Numbered from the stretch's first letter, positions 23,465 through 32,789 are shown. The stretch is DNA of 64,000 bases from Prevotella sp. (GCA_017458225.1 JAFTFX010000017.1:1-64000), one strand, 5' to 3'. Program-made: numbers and translations. The notes: generated by a model not told the origin, from the letters alone.

Positions 23465-26224
23465 ATGAAACGTTGCATGCACCCGTTTGGACTGATCATA
23501 GCTTTGTTGTTATGCGTCCCGGCGCTTTCCCATACCTATACTGCCGAACGCCCTCTGGTCTATGAGGATGCGTGGGATTTGTGGCCCTACTCTTTCGTGA
23601 GCGATGCCAATGAGGAGCTGGGCTACAATCTGGACCTACTCCGCCTGGTAATGGACGAGTTGAACATTCCCTACGTGGTGCGCCTGAAGCCGCGCAGCGA
23701 GGTGCTGGCCGACCTGAAGGCGGGCCGTGCCGACCTGACGATGGGCATGGCGGCCGATTTCCACAATGAGTTCGGCAGCTACGGTCAGCGCGTCATCCAG
23801 CTGTTCACCCACAGTGTGGTGTGGCCCAAGGGCGAGCCGCAGCTCTTCAAGAAAGAGGCCGACCTGAAAGACCGGCGCGTGATGGTGCACAAGGGCAGCT
23901 TCAGCCACCACCTGATGGAAGACAACGGCTGGGGCGGCAATGCCCTGCCGATAGGCGACATGAAGGAGGCCATCATCCGGCTGGACCAAGAGGGCGGCGG
24001 ACACATGATCTGGAACACTGCCTCGCTGAAATGGCTGATGCGCAACTACCAGCTGGAGAACCTGCAGATTGCCCCGGTGCAGATGAGCGACGGCGTGTAT
24101 AAGTTCATGTCGAACGACACCGTGCTGCTGGCCAAAATAGACCAAGCCATCAGCCGACTTGGTGCCGAAGACCGCCTGGCCGACATTCAGAACTACTGGT
24201 TCTATCCGGAAACAATGGGGCCAGTGATTCCGTCGTGGCTGTGGTATTGCCTGAACATGGCTGTTGTGCTGGCCGTGCTCCTGCTGGTCGTCGTGGTGTG
24301 GGTCTACTTTGCCGAGCGCAGAGCGAAGGAGCGCTGTCGCAAGCGCACCAGCCGATTGTCGCTGGTGCTGAATGCCAGCGGACTGAGCATCTGGCTCTTC
24401 AACGTGGCCGAACGCAAGTTCACGTGGATAGACAAGCAAGGAAAGATAGGCCAGCAATATCCCTATAGTGCCATGACAACCCGTGTGGGGCACGAAAACC
24501 TGTCGCGCATCACCGACTGTCTGGACCAGATAGAGAACGGCATCAGGGAAACGGCACGGGTAGAGGTGGAGACCTTTGCAGAGAGCAATCCCACGGGCGG
24601 CAACCGCATCTATGTGATCGACTTCTCGGTGTTGCGCCGCGATAAAGGAAAGCCCACCATGATCATCGCCGTGTGTACCGACGTGTATGAGGAGCGCCAC
24701 AGGCAAAAGCAGGCCATCAGCCAACTGAATCAATACCGCTCAGTATTCAACACTGCACTTGTCGACATGCTTTACTTCGACGACCATCTGCGGATAGTCG
24801 ACATGAACGAGCGCGCCCAGAACACCATCAATCTCTCCCTGCAGGAGGCTCGCGAAAAGAAGATGACCCTGAACGACATTGTGGAGATGGAAGCTTTCGA
24901 CAGCAGCAGTCCCGAATCATACTATGCCACTAAGTTCCTGACCAAAAACGGTAGGCTGACCGATGTGAAAGCCGAGGACGCGCGAGTCTATGAGATGCAG
25001 GTGCTGCCCATCCTTGATGCCAACGGGAAGCTGCAGTGCGTCTACGGAACGGGTATCGGCATCACCGAGCTGATGACCACCTACAGGGCTTTGCAGGCAA
25101 GCATCAAGCATGTGCAGCAGGCCACGAAGGAGGTGACCGAATATGTGGAGAACATCAACTACGTGATGGGCGTGGGCGGCGTGAGAATGGCTTCCTATTC
25201 GCCCGACTCGCACACGCTGACCCTCTTCAAGAGCCTGGATGTCGTTCAGCACCAGCTCACGCAGACACGCTGCATGTCGTTCGTTGCCGATGCCTCGAAG
25301 AAAGAGGCCCTGCGCATGCTGAACAACATGGACAACCGCAAGAACATGACCATCAATGCCAACCTGTGGACCACACTCAGGGTGAACGCAATGCAGCTTT
25401 GCCTGCAGGTGAACTTCGTTCCTGTGACCGACGAAAGCGGCCGCGTGACGGCCTATTTCGGCATGTGCCGCGACCAGAGCGAAATGGCGAACACCGAACT
25501 GCTGCTGAAGAAGGAGACCGAACGGGCACAGGAGGTGGAAGACCTGAAGAACTCGTTCCTGCGCAACATGAGCTACGAGATTCGCACACCGCTGAACGCC
25601 GTGGTGGGATTTGCCGAAATGTTCGAGATGGAGCACAGTCAGGAAGACGAAGAGCTGTTCATCCAGGAAATCAAGCAGAACTCCAGCCATCTGCTCCACC
25701 TGATCAACGACATTCTGTTCCTGTCGCGTCTGGATGCCCACATGATTGAAATGGAGATTCAGTCGGTCGACTTTGCGCAAACGTTCGATGCCCATTGCCA
25801 GTTGGGCTGGGCCAACGACATGAAAGACGGCGTGCGGTATGTTGTAGAGATTCCTTTCGAGAAACTACAGATTGATATCGACGACGTGAACATAGGGCGC
25901 GTCATAGAACAGCTCACGGCCAATGCGGCCCAGCACACTGAGCAAGGCATGGTGCACACCCGCTGCGACTATATGAACGGCAAGTTGGTCATTGCCATTG
26001 AAGACACCGGCTGCGGCATCAAGCCCGAGCTGATGGACCGCGTATTTGAGCGCTTCGCCAGCGCAGGCAGTCAGGGCACCGGACTGGGACTGCCCATCTG
26101 CAAAGAACTGGTGGCGCAGATGAACGGCACCCTCGACCTGTCGTCAGAAGTGGGCAAAGGCACCATCGTGTGGGTCACCATTCCGGCGGTGGCAACTGTC
26201 GTGGAACGTAAGAAGAGTATTTGA
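23465..26224 (+). CDS. Membrane sensor kinase with Tyr replacing the phospho-accepting His
   Basis: The 919-residue product has a signal segment, a periplasmic solute-binding-type domain (SBP_bac_3; about 30-255), a transmembrane helix (WYCLNMAVVLAVLLLVVVVW), two PAS-like regions, then HisKA and HATPase domains. The H-box reads NMSYEIRTPLNAVVG: codon TAC at 25574-25576 encodes Y704 where His (CAC/CAT) is expected. HATPase motifs look intact (LTANAAQHT, EDTGCGI, GTGLGLP). It should bind ATP but cannot autophosphorylate at the usual site. It precedes an intact paralogue by two bases, so it may work in a heterodimer or as a regulator of that kinase. Confidence 0.88.
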   Translation: MKRCMHPFGLIIALLLCVPALSHTYTAERPLVYEDAWDLWPYSFVSDANEELGYNLDLLRLVMDELNIPYVVRLKPRSEVLADLKAGRADLTMGMAADFHNEFGSYGQRVIQLFTHSVVWPKGEPQLFKKEADLKDRRVMVHKGSFSHHLMEDNGWGGNALPIGDMKEAIIRLDQEGGGHMIWNTASLKWLMRNYQLENLQIAPVQMSDGVYKFMSNDTVLLAKIDQAISRLGAEDRLADIQNYWFYPETMGPVIPSWLWYCLNMAVVLAVLLLVVVVWVYFAERRAKERCRKRTSRLSLVLNASGLSIWLFNVAERKFTWIDKQGKIGQQYPYSAMTTRVGHENLSRITDCLDQIENGIRETARVEVETFAESNPTGGNRIYVIDFSVLRRDKGKPTMIIAVCTDVYEERHRQKQAISQLNQYRSVFNTALVDMLYFDDHLRIVDMNERAQNTINLSLQEAREKKMTLNDIVEMEAFDSSSPESYYATKFLTKNGRLTDVKAEDARVYEMQVLPILDANGKLQCVYGTGIGITELMTTYRALQASIKHVQQATKEVTEYVENINYVMGVGGVRMASYSPDSHTLTLFKSLDVVQHQLTQTRCMSFVADASKKEALRMLNNMDNRKNMTINANLWTTLRVNAMQLCLQVNFVPVTDESGRVTAYFGMCRDQSEMANTELLLKKETERAQEVEDLKNSFLRNMSYEIRTPLNAVVGFAEMFEMEHSQEDEELFIQEIKQNSSHLLHLINDILFLSRLDAHMIEMEIQSVDFAQTFDAHCQLGWANDMKDGVRYVVEIPFEKLQIDIDDVNIGRVIEQLTANAAQHTEQGMVHTRCDYMNGKLVIAIEDTGCGIKPELMDRVFERFASAGSQGTGLGLPICKELVAQMNGTLDLSSEVGKGTIVWVTIPAVATVVERKKSI

Positions 26225-26226
26225 CA

Positions 26227-29013
26227 ATGAGAAAAACAGACTACAGACATATTTGCTGGAAAGGGTGGCTGTTGGCATTCGTCGTGATGCTGACAGGCAT
26301 GATGCCCCTCCATGCGCAGAGAAAATATACGAGGGAGAATCCGCTGGTCGTGGTGGTGAACAGCGATTTCCCACCCTACGAGTTCGTCAGGATTGGCAAC
26401 ATTCCCGATGGCTATAATGTGGAGGTGGTCAAGGCACTGCTGGAGCGCCTGAACATTCCCTACAACATCGTGTCGGTGGAGGGCGGACAGATCAACAGTT
26501 GGTTTGAACGACAGGTGGCCGACCTGATTGTCAACCCTGCCTTCACCGTCCACAAAGCACCTTACTATACCTCGCGCAGCATTCTGGATTATTATAAGGT
26601 GAAAGTGGCCAGCAGCAAAGACAGCCCGAACATCGAGACGACTGAACAGCTGCGGCATGCCGACCTGATACTGGCAGAGCACGACTGGCTGGGGCAGAAA
26701 GTGGTGACCGACCTGACCGGCGACTCGCTGCGAATAGAGTATATGCCCTACGATGAGGCTCTTCGTGCAATAGCCCAGGGCAGCAATAAATACCTGCTGT
26801 GGGGCGAGTCGCAGTTGAGGTGGAAAATCCACGAGATGCATCTGCGTGACAGCATCCGCGTGAACGATGTGACCATTCGTGTGGGAGAGTTCCACTTCGT
26901 GGGGCACGACAAAGCCCTTATCGACCTGTTGGACGACCATTATGCCCGAATGGACCAAAGCGGCGAGCTGCAGAAGATACGCGACAAGTGGATGCATCCC
27001 GAACGGGTGCTGCGCCATCTGCCCTATACGGTCATCATTAGCATCGTGCTGGTGTCCATCTTCGTGTTCGTCTTGATATTTATCTACAAGACCTACCGAC
27101 GGCGCGAGACCGTAGCCAACCGCAATGCCGACGAGCTGCAGCACATGATGCAGCTGGCCTTGGCACAGGGCGACTATGCCGTGATGGAGTATGACATAGA
27201 GGCTGGCCGCATCGTCAACACGCACGGCACCATGCTGCCTGCCCAGGGCGTAAGGCTCGAACAGCTGATGGCGCACGTCAGTCCTGAGCATCAGGCCATG
27301 CTCTTCGGCATGATAGGTCAGCTGAAGAGCGGCAAAGAGAGCGTGTGCGAGATCAGACTGAAGTGGCTGACCTATATCGAGGGTGCCGACAGCGGCGAGT
27401 GGCGCGACATACACGGGCACCTTCTGGCCGAGAAAGACAACAAGGGAAAGGTGAAGTTCATCGTGGCAGCACTGAAGGACGAGACCGACGAGGTGAACGA
27501 GGAACGGCAGGCCAAGGAACTGGCCAACCGCTTCAAGACCATCTTCGACACCACGCTTATCGCCATGTCGTTCTATGGAAAAGACGGCTATCTCATCGAC
27601 CTGAACGAGAACATGCGCCGCCTTACGGCCTACGATGACGAGGGCAACTCGGCCTTCTTCCACACCACGAGACTGTTCGACGTGCCCATGTTCAAGGGCG
27701 ATTTCGATCCCGACAGTCCTTATCACCTGCATGCCTGCCAGCACATGAAGTATGCTGATAATGGCATCGACAAATACATTGAGTTCCGCGTGCTGCCCAC
27801 CTACGACAAGGGCGAGCTGCTCTACTATGTGGTGACGGCACGCGACGTGACCGCTGAACGCGAGATGTATATGAACCTCTATCAGAAACAGGCTGAGCTG
27901 ATAGAGACCAACGAGAAGCGAACCAAGTATGAGCAACAACTGAGATACCTGCTCGAAAACAGCCAGATGTGGGTGTGGCGGTCGGAACTGAAGACCAAGC
28001 GCATCGTGTTCTCACGCACGCTGCAAGAGGACGAGTTCAGCCAGTCGTTTGAAGAGTATGTGGCCAATCTGTATGAAGACCAGGTGCCCATTGCCGTGCA
28101 GGCATTCGGAAAGATGGAGGGCAGCGATGCCAACTTCAACGTTACGCTGCACTTCAAGAAAACACCAGTGAGCAGCGGGCCGCAGTGGGTATACATCATC
28201 GGTATTCCCCTCTTCGACGAGAAGACAGGCTTGCCTGCAGGCCACTTTGGCGTGGTGCGCGACGTGACGGCACTCATGGAGGCACAGGAACAGTTGAAGC
28301 GCGAGACCAGCCGTGCTGAGGACTCGGGCAAGCTGAAGAGTGTGTTCCTGGCCAATATGACTCACGAGATTCGCACACCACTGAATGCCATCGTGGGATT
28401 CAGCGACCTGCTGCAGATCATCGACAATCCTGAGGAGCGCAGCGAGTTCATGCGCATCATTCGCAACAACTGCGACATGCTTATCCGACTGATCGACGAC
28501 ATTATCGAGGCATCGAACATGAACCGCGGACCGCTCTCCATCGAGGCTACCGACGTAGACTTCGCCGTGGCGTTCAACGACATCTGCCAGACGCTGGCCC
28601 AGCGTGTGCAGGAACCAGGCGTGGAGTTCATCGTCGACAATCCCTACAAGAGTTTCTGCACGCACATCGACAAAGGCCGCTTGCAGCAGGTCATCACCAA
28701 CTTCACAACCAATGCCGTGAAGTACACCCACGAGGGGCACATCAAGGTGGGCTATCGCTATGAGAACGGCGGCATCTATATGTATTGCGAGGATACGGGA
28801 GCCGGCATCCCCAAGGACAAGCAGGCATCGGTATTCGAGCGCTTCGTCAAACTGAACGACTTCGTGCAGGGCACCGGTCTCGGCCTGAGCATCTGCAAGA
28901 ACATTGCCGAACGCTGCGGCGGAAAGATTGGCGTAGACAGCGAAGGCACCGGCCACGGGTCTACCTTCTGGATCTGGGTGCCCTGCGAGTGCCAGTCGTC
29001 GGAAAAAGTATAA
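26227..29013 (+). CDS. Membrane sensor histidine kinase (SBP_bac_3, PAS, HisKA, HATPase)
   Basis: The 928-residue kinase has a signal segment ending near LHAQ, a solute-binding-type periplasmic domain (NPLVVVVNSDFPPYEFVRIG), a transmembrane helix (about residues 270-293), PAS-like regions, and the H-box NMTHEIRTPLNAIVG with His at residue 713. HATPase motifs are FTTNAVKYT, EDTGAGIP and GTGLGLSIC. It lacks a receiver domain. The ATG at 26227 begins two bases after the stop of the Tyr-variant kinase and shares its architecture, so they are tandem paralogues. The AraC gene starts 29 bases downstream, though a conventional response regulator is absent. Confidence 0.92.
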   Translation: MRKTDYRHICWKGWLLAFVVMLTGMMPLHAQRKYTRENPLVVVVNSDFPPYEFVRIGNIPDGYNVEVVKALLERLNIPYNIVSVEGGQINSWFERQVADLIVNPAFTVHKAPYYTSRSILDYYKVKVASSKDSPNIETTEQLRHADLILAEHDWLGQKVVTDLTGDSLRIEYMPYDEALRAIAQGSNKYLLWGESQLRWKIHEMHLRDSIRVNDVTIRVGEFHFVGHDKALIDLLDDHYARMDQSGELQKIRDKWMHPERVLRHLPYTVIISIVLVSIFVFVLIFIYKTYRRRETVANRNADELQHMMQLALAQGDYAVMEYDIEAGRIVNTHGTMLPAQGVRLEQLMAHVSPEHQAMLFGMIGQLKSGKESVCEIRLKWLTYIEGADSGEWRDIHGHLLAEKDNKGKVKFIVAALKDETDEVNEERQAKELANRFKTIFDTTLIAMSFYGKDGYLIDLNENMRRLTAYDDEGNSAFFHTTRLFDVPMFKGDFDPDSPYHLHACQHMKYADNGIDKYIEFRVLPTYDKGELLYYVVTARDVTAEREMYMNLYQKQAELIETNEKRTKYEQQLRYLLENSQMWVWRSELKTKRIVFSRTLQEDEFSQSFEEYVANLYEDQVPIAVQAFGKMEGSDANFNVTLHFKKTPVSSGPQWVYIIGIPLFDEKTGLPAGHFGVVRDVTALMEAQEQLKRETSRAEDSGKLKSVFLANMTHEIRTPLNAIVGFSDLLQIIDNPEERSEFMRIIRNNCDMLIRLIDDIIEASNMNRGPLSIEATDVDFAVAFNDICQTLAQRVQEPGVEFIVDNPYKSFCTHIDKGRLQQVITNFTTNAVKYTHEGHIKVGYRYENGGIYMYCEDTGAGIPKDKQASVFERFVKLNDFVQGTGLGLSICKNIAERCGGKIGVDSEGTGHGSTFWIWVPCECQSSEKV

Positions 29014-29042
29014 AAACAAAACTAAACAAAACTCTCTGGAAT

Positions 29043-29912
29043 ATGCAAATCAGTAAGTATATGCTGGCCAACGAGCGCGACGAGCGCTGGGGCCTCACGG
29101 TAACGACCATCGGTCATGAGAAGATCATGCCGGGCGAACCCTATCCCACGAAGGGACATGCCGACGGCTACTATTTTGACCTGTCGAAAGGCCGGGTGCT
29201 AAACGAATATCAGCTGCTCTACAATCCCGAAGGCGAGGGCGTGTTCCACAGTGCAAGTGTCAAGGAACGGCGCTTACGGCCTGGCGACATGTTCCTGCTG
29301 TTCCCTGGCGAGTGGCACTCCTATCACCCTGGCACACGCGGTTGGGAGAGCTACTGGATTGGGTTCAAGGGAGTGAACATAGACGAGCGCGTCAAAGCGG
29401 GCTTCCTGTCGCCCTCCAAGCCCATCTATCACATCGGCTTCTCCGATGGCATCGTCAACCTCTATCGTCAGGCTTACGATGCAGCCGTGGAGGAGGCTCC
29501 CTATTCCCAGCAGCTGATGGCTGGCATCGTGAACCATCTCATCGGCATGATGTACTCGCTGGAACGCACCAACGAACTGAAGTCGCGCAGCCAGATGCAT
29601 GTCGACATGATCAACAAGGCCCGTCTGCGCATCCGTGAGTCGCTGGAGAGTTCGCTCACCATTCAGCAGGTGGCCGAGGAGATGGGGGTCAGCTACAGCA
29701 ACTTCCGCAAGTTGTTCAAGGAGTTCACGGGTCTGTCGCCCGCCGTCTATCAGCAGGACTTGCGCCTGCAGCGCGCCAAGGAATTGCTCACCACCACCGA
29801 CATGAGTATCAAGGAGATTGCCTATCAGTTGAACTTCGACTCGCCCGACTATTTCTCGGCGAAGTTCAAAATCAAAACGGGACACCGTCCCAGTGAGTTG
29901 CGCAACCCATAA
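29043..29912 (+). CDS. AraC family transcriptional regulator, cupin-type sensor domain
   Basis: The 289-residue protein has an N-terminal AraC-binding cupin region (RLRPGDMFLLFPGEWHSYHP) and a C-terminal AraC/XylS HTH (SLTIQQVAEEMGVSYSNFRK, SIKEIAYQLNFDSPDYF, KTGHRPSELR). It is the last gene of the apparent operon with the two kinases, 6 bases from the convergent hicB stop. Being beside rhaD and near rhaT it may be the rhamnose-responsive activator found as RhaR in Bacteroides; that is from context and I do not assign a symbol. It has no receiver, so signalling from the kinases would have to pass through another protein. Confidence 0.9.
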   Translation: MQISKYMLANERDERWGLTVTTIGHEKIMPGEPYPTKGHADGYYFDLSKGRVLNEYQLLYNPEGEGVFHSASVKERRLRPGDMFLLFPGEWHSYHPGTRGWESYWIGFKGVNIDERVKAGFLSPSKPIYHIGFSDGIVNLYRQAYDAAVEEAPYSQQLMAGIVNHLIGMMYSLERTNELKSRSQMHVDMINKARLRIRESLESSLTIQQVAEEMGVSYSNFRKLFKEFTGLSPAVYQQDLRLQRAKELLTTTDMSIKEIAYQLNFDSPDYFSAKFKIKTGHRPSELRNP

Positions 29913-29918
29913 AAAAAG

Positions 29919-30260
29919 CTATAATGCCATGCCCAACGCACTGGCAACGGCGTTTCTGATGAACGCATTGATGGTGATGCCGGCCTTGCTGGCCGCCATA
30001 GCCGCGCCACTGTGAATCTCAGGGCTGAGCCTGACGTTCAGCACACCCGTATAAGGCTTCCGGGGCGCAATGCCTTTCTCCTCACACATCTGGAGGTAGT
30101 CATCAATGGCACCCTCAAAGTCCTTGGTCAGTTCCTCGACCGTCTCACCCTCGTAGGTGATGCCATCCTTCATCATACCCTGCACCTTTCCGAAGAGGCA
30201 CTTGTCCTCCTCGCTGTACTCCACGCTACCCGTGTAGCCTTTGTATTTCAGAAATCCCAT
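29919..30260 (-). CDS. hicB: HicB family antitoxin
   Basis: The 113-residue protein has the HicB fold pattern (YKGYTGSVEYSEEDKCLFGK, ITYEGETVEELTKDFEGAID) and a C-terminal ribbon-helix-helix-like segment (LNVRLSPEIHSGAAMAA). HicB neutralises HicA and represses the pair. The gene lies 12 bases after hicA on the same strand, the toxin-first order. Confidence 0.88.
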   Translation of the reverse strand: MGFLKYKGYTGSVEYSEEDKCLFGKVQGMMKDGITYEGETVEELTKDFEGAIDDYLQMCEEKGIAPRKPYTGVLNVRLSPEIHSGAAMAASKAGITINAFIRNAVASALGMAL

Positions 30261-30272
30261 AGTCCTTATACC

Positions 30273-30533
30273 TTATTTAATATAGTCATTTTTCAGTAGA
30301 TAGTTCAAGATGTCGCGCATCATGTAGCCCTTGATGATATTGCTGGGGTGTGGCTTATGCATGATGTACGAGTTCTGGTCCTTCTCGTTGTAGAACTTGA
30401 CACGTGAGCCAGAGGTCGCCCCCTTATTCTCCAGCGTGAAGCCGCAACCGCTAAACAGCGCCTCCACCTCCTCAAAGGTGAAGTCCTTGGGCAATGTGCG
30501 GAACCGCTTTATCAGCTTCTCTTTCTTGTTCAT
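30273..30533 (-). CDS. hicA: HicA family toxin
   Basis: The 86-residue protein has the small dsRNA-binding-like HicA fold: LPKDFTFEEVEALFSGCGF, SGSRVKFYN, HKPHPSNIIKGYMMRDIL. The position of the usual catalytic His (GSHxxF) holds Arg (R44 in GSRVKF), a variant common in this subfamily. HicA toxins cleave mRNA. The gene is followed at once by hicB. A -7 box ends six bases before the ATG. Confidence 0.85.
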   Translation of the reverse strand: MNKKEKLIKRFRTLPKDFTFEEVEALFSGCGFTLENKGATSGSRVKFYNEKDQNSYIMHKPHPSNIIKGYMMRDILNYLLKNDYIK

Positions 30534-30538
30534 CGGCG

Positions 30539-30546
30539 CAAAGGTA
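30539..30546 (-). promoter_or_regulatory. -7 box for hicAB
   Basis: Minus strand TACCTTTG, ending five bases before the hicA ATG, which suggests a leaderless or nearly leaderless transcript. Confidence 0.5.
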
Positions 30547-30663
30547 ACTAAAAATAATCACGCCGCCAAACTTTCCGACTATTATTTCACAAAGCATACA
30601 AAAAACGTTGACTATCAGGCACAGAAAAAGGGAACCCGACGGATTCCCTTTAAGTCATTTTCG

Positions 30664-30771
30664 CGGAGAGAACAGGATTCGCTTTTGTCTCAAAGGCTTT
30701 GAACCTGTTCATTCCGGCGGAGAGAACAGGATTCGCTTTTGCCTCAAAGGCTTTGAACCTGTTCATTCCTG
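30664..30771 (-). repeat. Two 54-bp tandem copies containing the tRNA-Ser 3' end
   Basis: The 18-base 3' end of tRNA-Ser (CGGAGAGAACAGGATTCG on the plus strand) starts at 30664, 30718 and 30772, exactly 54 bases apart; the third is the tRNA itself. The two extra units differ at very few positions. Within each, GAACAGG and CCTGTTC form a T-stem-like hairpin with an enlarged loop, next to a copy of the acceptor 3' strand. Confidence 0.9.
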
Positions 30772-30859
30772 CGGAGAGAACAGGATTCGAACCTGCGAAC
30801 CAGTTTTGCCGGTTACACGCTTTCCAGGCGTGCCTCTTCAACCACTCGAGCACCTCTCC
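30772..30859 (-). tRNA. tRNA-Ser (anticodon GGA)
   Basis: 88 bases on the minus strand. Acceptor GGAGAGG pairs with the 3' CTCTCC segment; the anticodon stem CACGC/GCGTG holds loop CTGGAAA with anticodon GGA; a long variable arm (ACCGG/CTGGT) marks a class II tRNA; the T arm is CAGGTTCGAATCCTG. No CCA is encoded. Two partial copies of its 3' end follow downstream (30664-30771). Confidence 0.95.
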
Positions 30860-30875
30860 TTGCGTTTAGCGGATG

Positions 30876-30883
30876 CAAAGGTA
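30876..30883 (-). promoter_or_regulatory. -7 box for tRNA-Ser
   Basis: Minus strand TACCTTTG, 16 bases before the tRNA 5' end. Confidence 0.55.
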
Positions 30884-30949
30884 ATACTTTTAGTTGAAAA
30901 TGGAGAATGGAGAATTGAGAATTTTCCGCGACCGCTGCTTTTTTAACGC

Positions 30950-31735
30950 TTATTTAAGTTCTATGCCGAACACGCGAGCAACGTTTTCGTTTGTTCTTGC
31001 AGCCAGTTCGGCTTCGCTGATGCCATAGCTCTCAGCCATCTTTTTCAGAACAAGGGCCACGTAGGCGGGCTCGTTGCGCTGGCCGCGCATGGGGACGGGA
31101 GCCATATAGGGCGAGTCGGTCTCCAGCACGATGCGGTCTAAGGGAACGGTTGAGGGTAGCACTTCGGGCAGGTGCGACTTCTTGAACGTCAGCACGCCAC
31201 CCACACCCAGCACGAAACGGTCGAACTGCAGCAGTTCCTCTACCTCTTTCTCGTTGCCCGTGAAGCAGTGGAACACGCCGCCGGGCAGCTCCTTGGCATA
31301 GTGCTTCAGCAGGTGCACCATCTCGTTTTGCGCCTTCCGACAGTGAATCATCAAGGGTAGCCGTGTCTCCACCGACCATTGTACCTGTGCCTCGAAAGCA
31401 TCCAACTGCTCGTGCTCAAACTCGCGGCTCCAGTAGTAGTCCAATCCGACTTCACCGATGGCGATGGGGGTGGAAAGTGGAGAGAGGAGAGACTTGATTG
31501 CGGAGAGCACTTCCTTGTAGTCGGCCCGTACCTCTTCGGGGTGCAGGCCCACCATGGGATAGAGATAGCCCTGATGCTGCTGGCAGAGGGCAAGGATATT
31601 GCGACTGGTGGGCAGGTCGATGGCCGGCAGGAAGATGGCTCCCACGCCAGCTTCCTTAGCACGGGCAATAACGACTTCGCGGTCGTCGTTGAACTCCTCG
31701 CCGTCTACGTGTGCATGGGTATCAATAAATCTCAT
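30950..31735 (-). CDS. tatD: TatD family metal-dependent DNase/hydrolase
   Basis: The 261-residue product starts MRFIDTHAHVD with the HxH metal motif, then GLHPEE, IGEVGLDYYW, MIHCRKA, GVFHCFTG and the C-terminal LETDSPYMAP, all standard TatD landmarks. TatD enzymes are cytoplasmic 3'-5' exonucleases or related hydrolases. I chose 31735 because the motif-containing N-terminus then begins directly; an in-frame ATG four codons upstream is possible. A prenyl synthase gene precedes it by about 46 bases on the same strand. Confidence 0.92.
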   Translation of the reverse strand: MRFIDTHAHVDGEEFNDDREVVIARAKEAGVGAIFLPAIDLPTSRNILALCQQHQGYLYPMVGLHPEEVRADYKEVLSAIKSLLSPLSTPIAIGEVGLDYYWSREFEHEQLDAFEAQVQWSVETRLPLMIHCRKAQNEMVHLLKHYAKELPGGVFHCFTGNEKEVEELLQFDRFVLGVGGVLTFKKSHLPEVLPSTVPLDRIVLETDSPYMAPVPMRGQRNEPAYVALVLKKMAESYGISEAELAARTNENVARVFGIELK

Positions 31736-31781
31736 GACAGTGATCAATGAGTAATGAATAATTAATAATGAGTAATGGGAA

Positions 31782-32756
31782 TCACGACTCGCGCTTCATG
31801 AGACTGTTGGCATACTGACGGAGGTGTTGCTTGCGCTCTTCTGCCACACTGATGCGGTCCAGATACTTTTGTGCCTCGGCGAAGTAGTAGTTGATTTTCT
31901 CCTCGCAGAGCTGGCGAATGCCGATGGCATCATAGAGACGGGTCACGGCAGCAATCTTCTCCTGACGGTCGAAGTCCTTGGCCTCTATCCACCGCATCAG
32001 CTCGGCACGCTGTTCGGCATTGGCGCGGTTCACGGCATTGATGAGCATATAGGTCTTCTTGTTCGAGGTGATGTCGCCGCCGATGGCCTTGCCGAACACT
32101 TTCGGATCGCCGTAGACATCGAGCAGGTCGTCTTGCAGCTGGAAGGCCAGTCCCATCTGCTCGCCACACTTATACAGGTTGGCGGCATCCTCCTCAGAGG
32201 CATCGGCCAGAATGGCTCCCGTCTTCAGGGCACAGGCCAACAGCACGCTGGTTTTCAGACGTATCATCTCGATATATTCGTCTTCGGTGACATCGTTGCG
32301 CGTTTCGAACGTCATGTCGTATTCCTGCCCTTCACCTATTTCGAGGGCCGTCTCCGTAAACAGACTGAGCACTGCCGGCAGATGACGGCTGTCGCACTGT
32401 GCCATGCGCTGATAGGCCAGCACCAGCATCGAGTCGCCTGAAAGGATTGCCTTGTTGGCATCCCACCGTTTGTGAACGGTCTCGTGGCCGCGTCGCAGGT
32501 CGGCATTGTCCATCAGGTCGTCGTGCAGCAGTGTGTAGTTGTGATAGGTCTCCAGACCCAGTGCCTGCATCATGATGCTTTCGGGCTGCTCCTTGTAGAG
32601 GTTGTAGCCCAGCAGCATCAGCACGGGGCGTATGCGCTTGCCGCCCAGCGAGAGCACATAGCTGATAGGTTCGTAGAGCGACTTGGGGCGACGGTCGTAG
32701 GAAAGCTGCTCGAGTGCTTCGTTTACTTTTTTAAGAATCTCTTCTGATGTGTACAT
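31782..32756 (-). CDS. Polyprenyl (farnesyl/geranylgeranyl-type) diphosphate synthase
   Basis: The 324-residue product has both aspartate-rich motifs: first DDLMD in LLHDDLMDNADLRRG and second DDLLD in FQLQDDLLDVYGD, plus GGKRIRP near residue 40. It condenses isopentenyl diphosphate with allylic diphosphates to make isoprenoid precursors for quinones and undecaprenyl carriers. Chain length cannot be fixed by eye, so I leave the symbol blank. ATG at 32756 is preferred over an in-frame TTG at 32762. Confidence 0.92.
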   Translation of the reverse strand: MYTSEEILKKVNEALEQLSYDRRPKSLYEPISYVLSLGGKRIRPVLMLLGYNLYKEQPESIMMQALGLETYHNYTLLHDDLMDNADLRRGHETVHKRWDANKAILSGDSMLVLAYQRMAQCDSRHLPAVLSLFTETALEIGEGQEYDMTFETRNDVTEDEYIEMIRLKTSVLLACALKTGAILADASEEDAANLYKCGEQMGLAFQLQDDLLDVYGDPKVFGKAIGGDITSNKKTYMLINAVNRANAEQRAELMRWIEAKDFDRQEKIAAVTRLYDAIGIRQLCEEKINYYFAEAQKYLDRISVAEERKQHLRQYANSLMKRES

Positions 32757-32789
32757 GATCAATATGCGTTTTTTGAATAGTTGTCGGGG

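Noticed and set aside
26071..27939. Long antisense frame (about 620 residues) opposite the second kinase
   Set aside because: His- and Gln-rich product typical of the shadow of a GC-rich gene; the sense strand has complete kinase motifs.
23465..29013. Frameshift or split of one kinase gene
   Set aside because: Both proteins are complete, each with its own sensor, membrane helix and ATPase domains; they are tandem paralogues.
30650..30853. Frame with an 18-residue repeat across the tRNA-Ser region
   Set aside because: It is created by the 54-bp repeat and overlaps the tRNA; no sign of translation.
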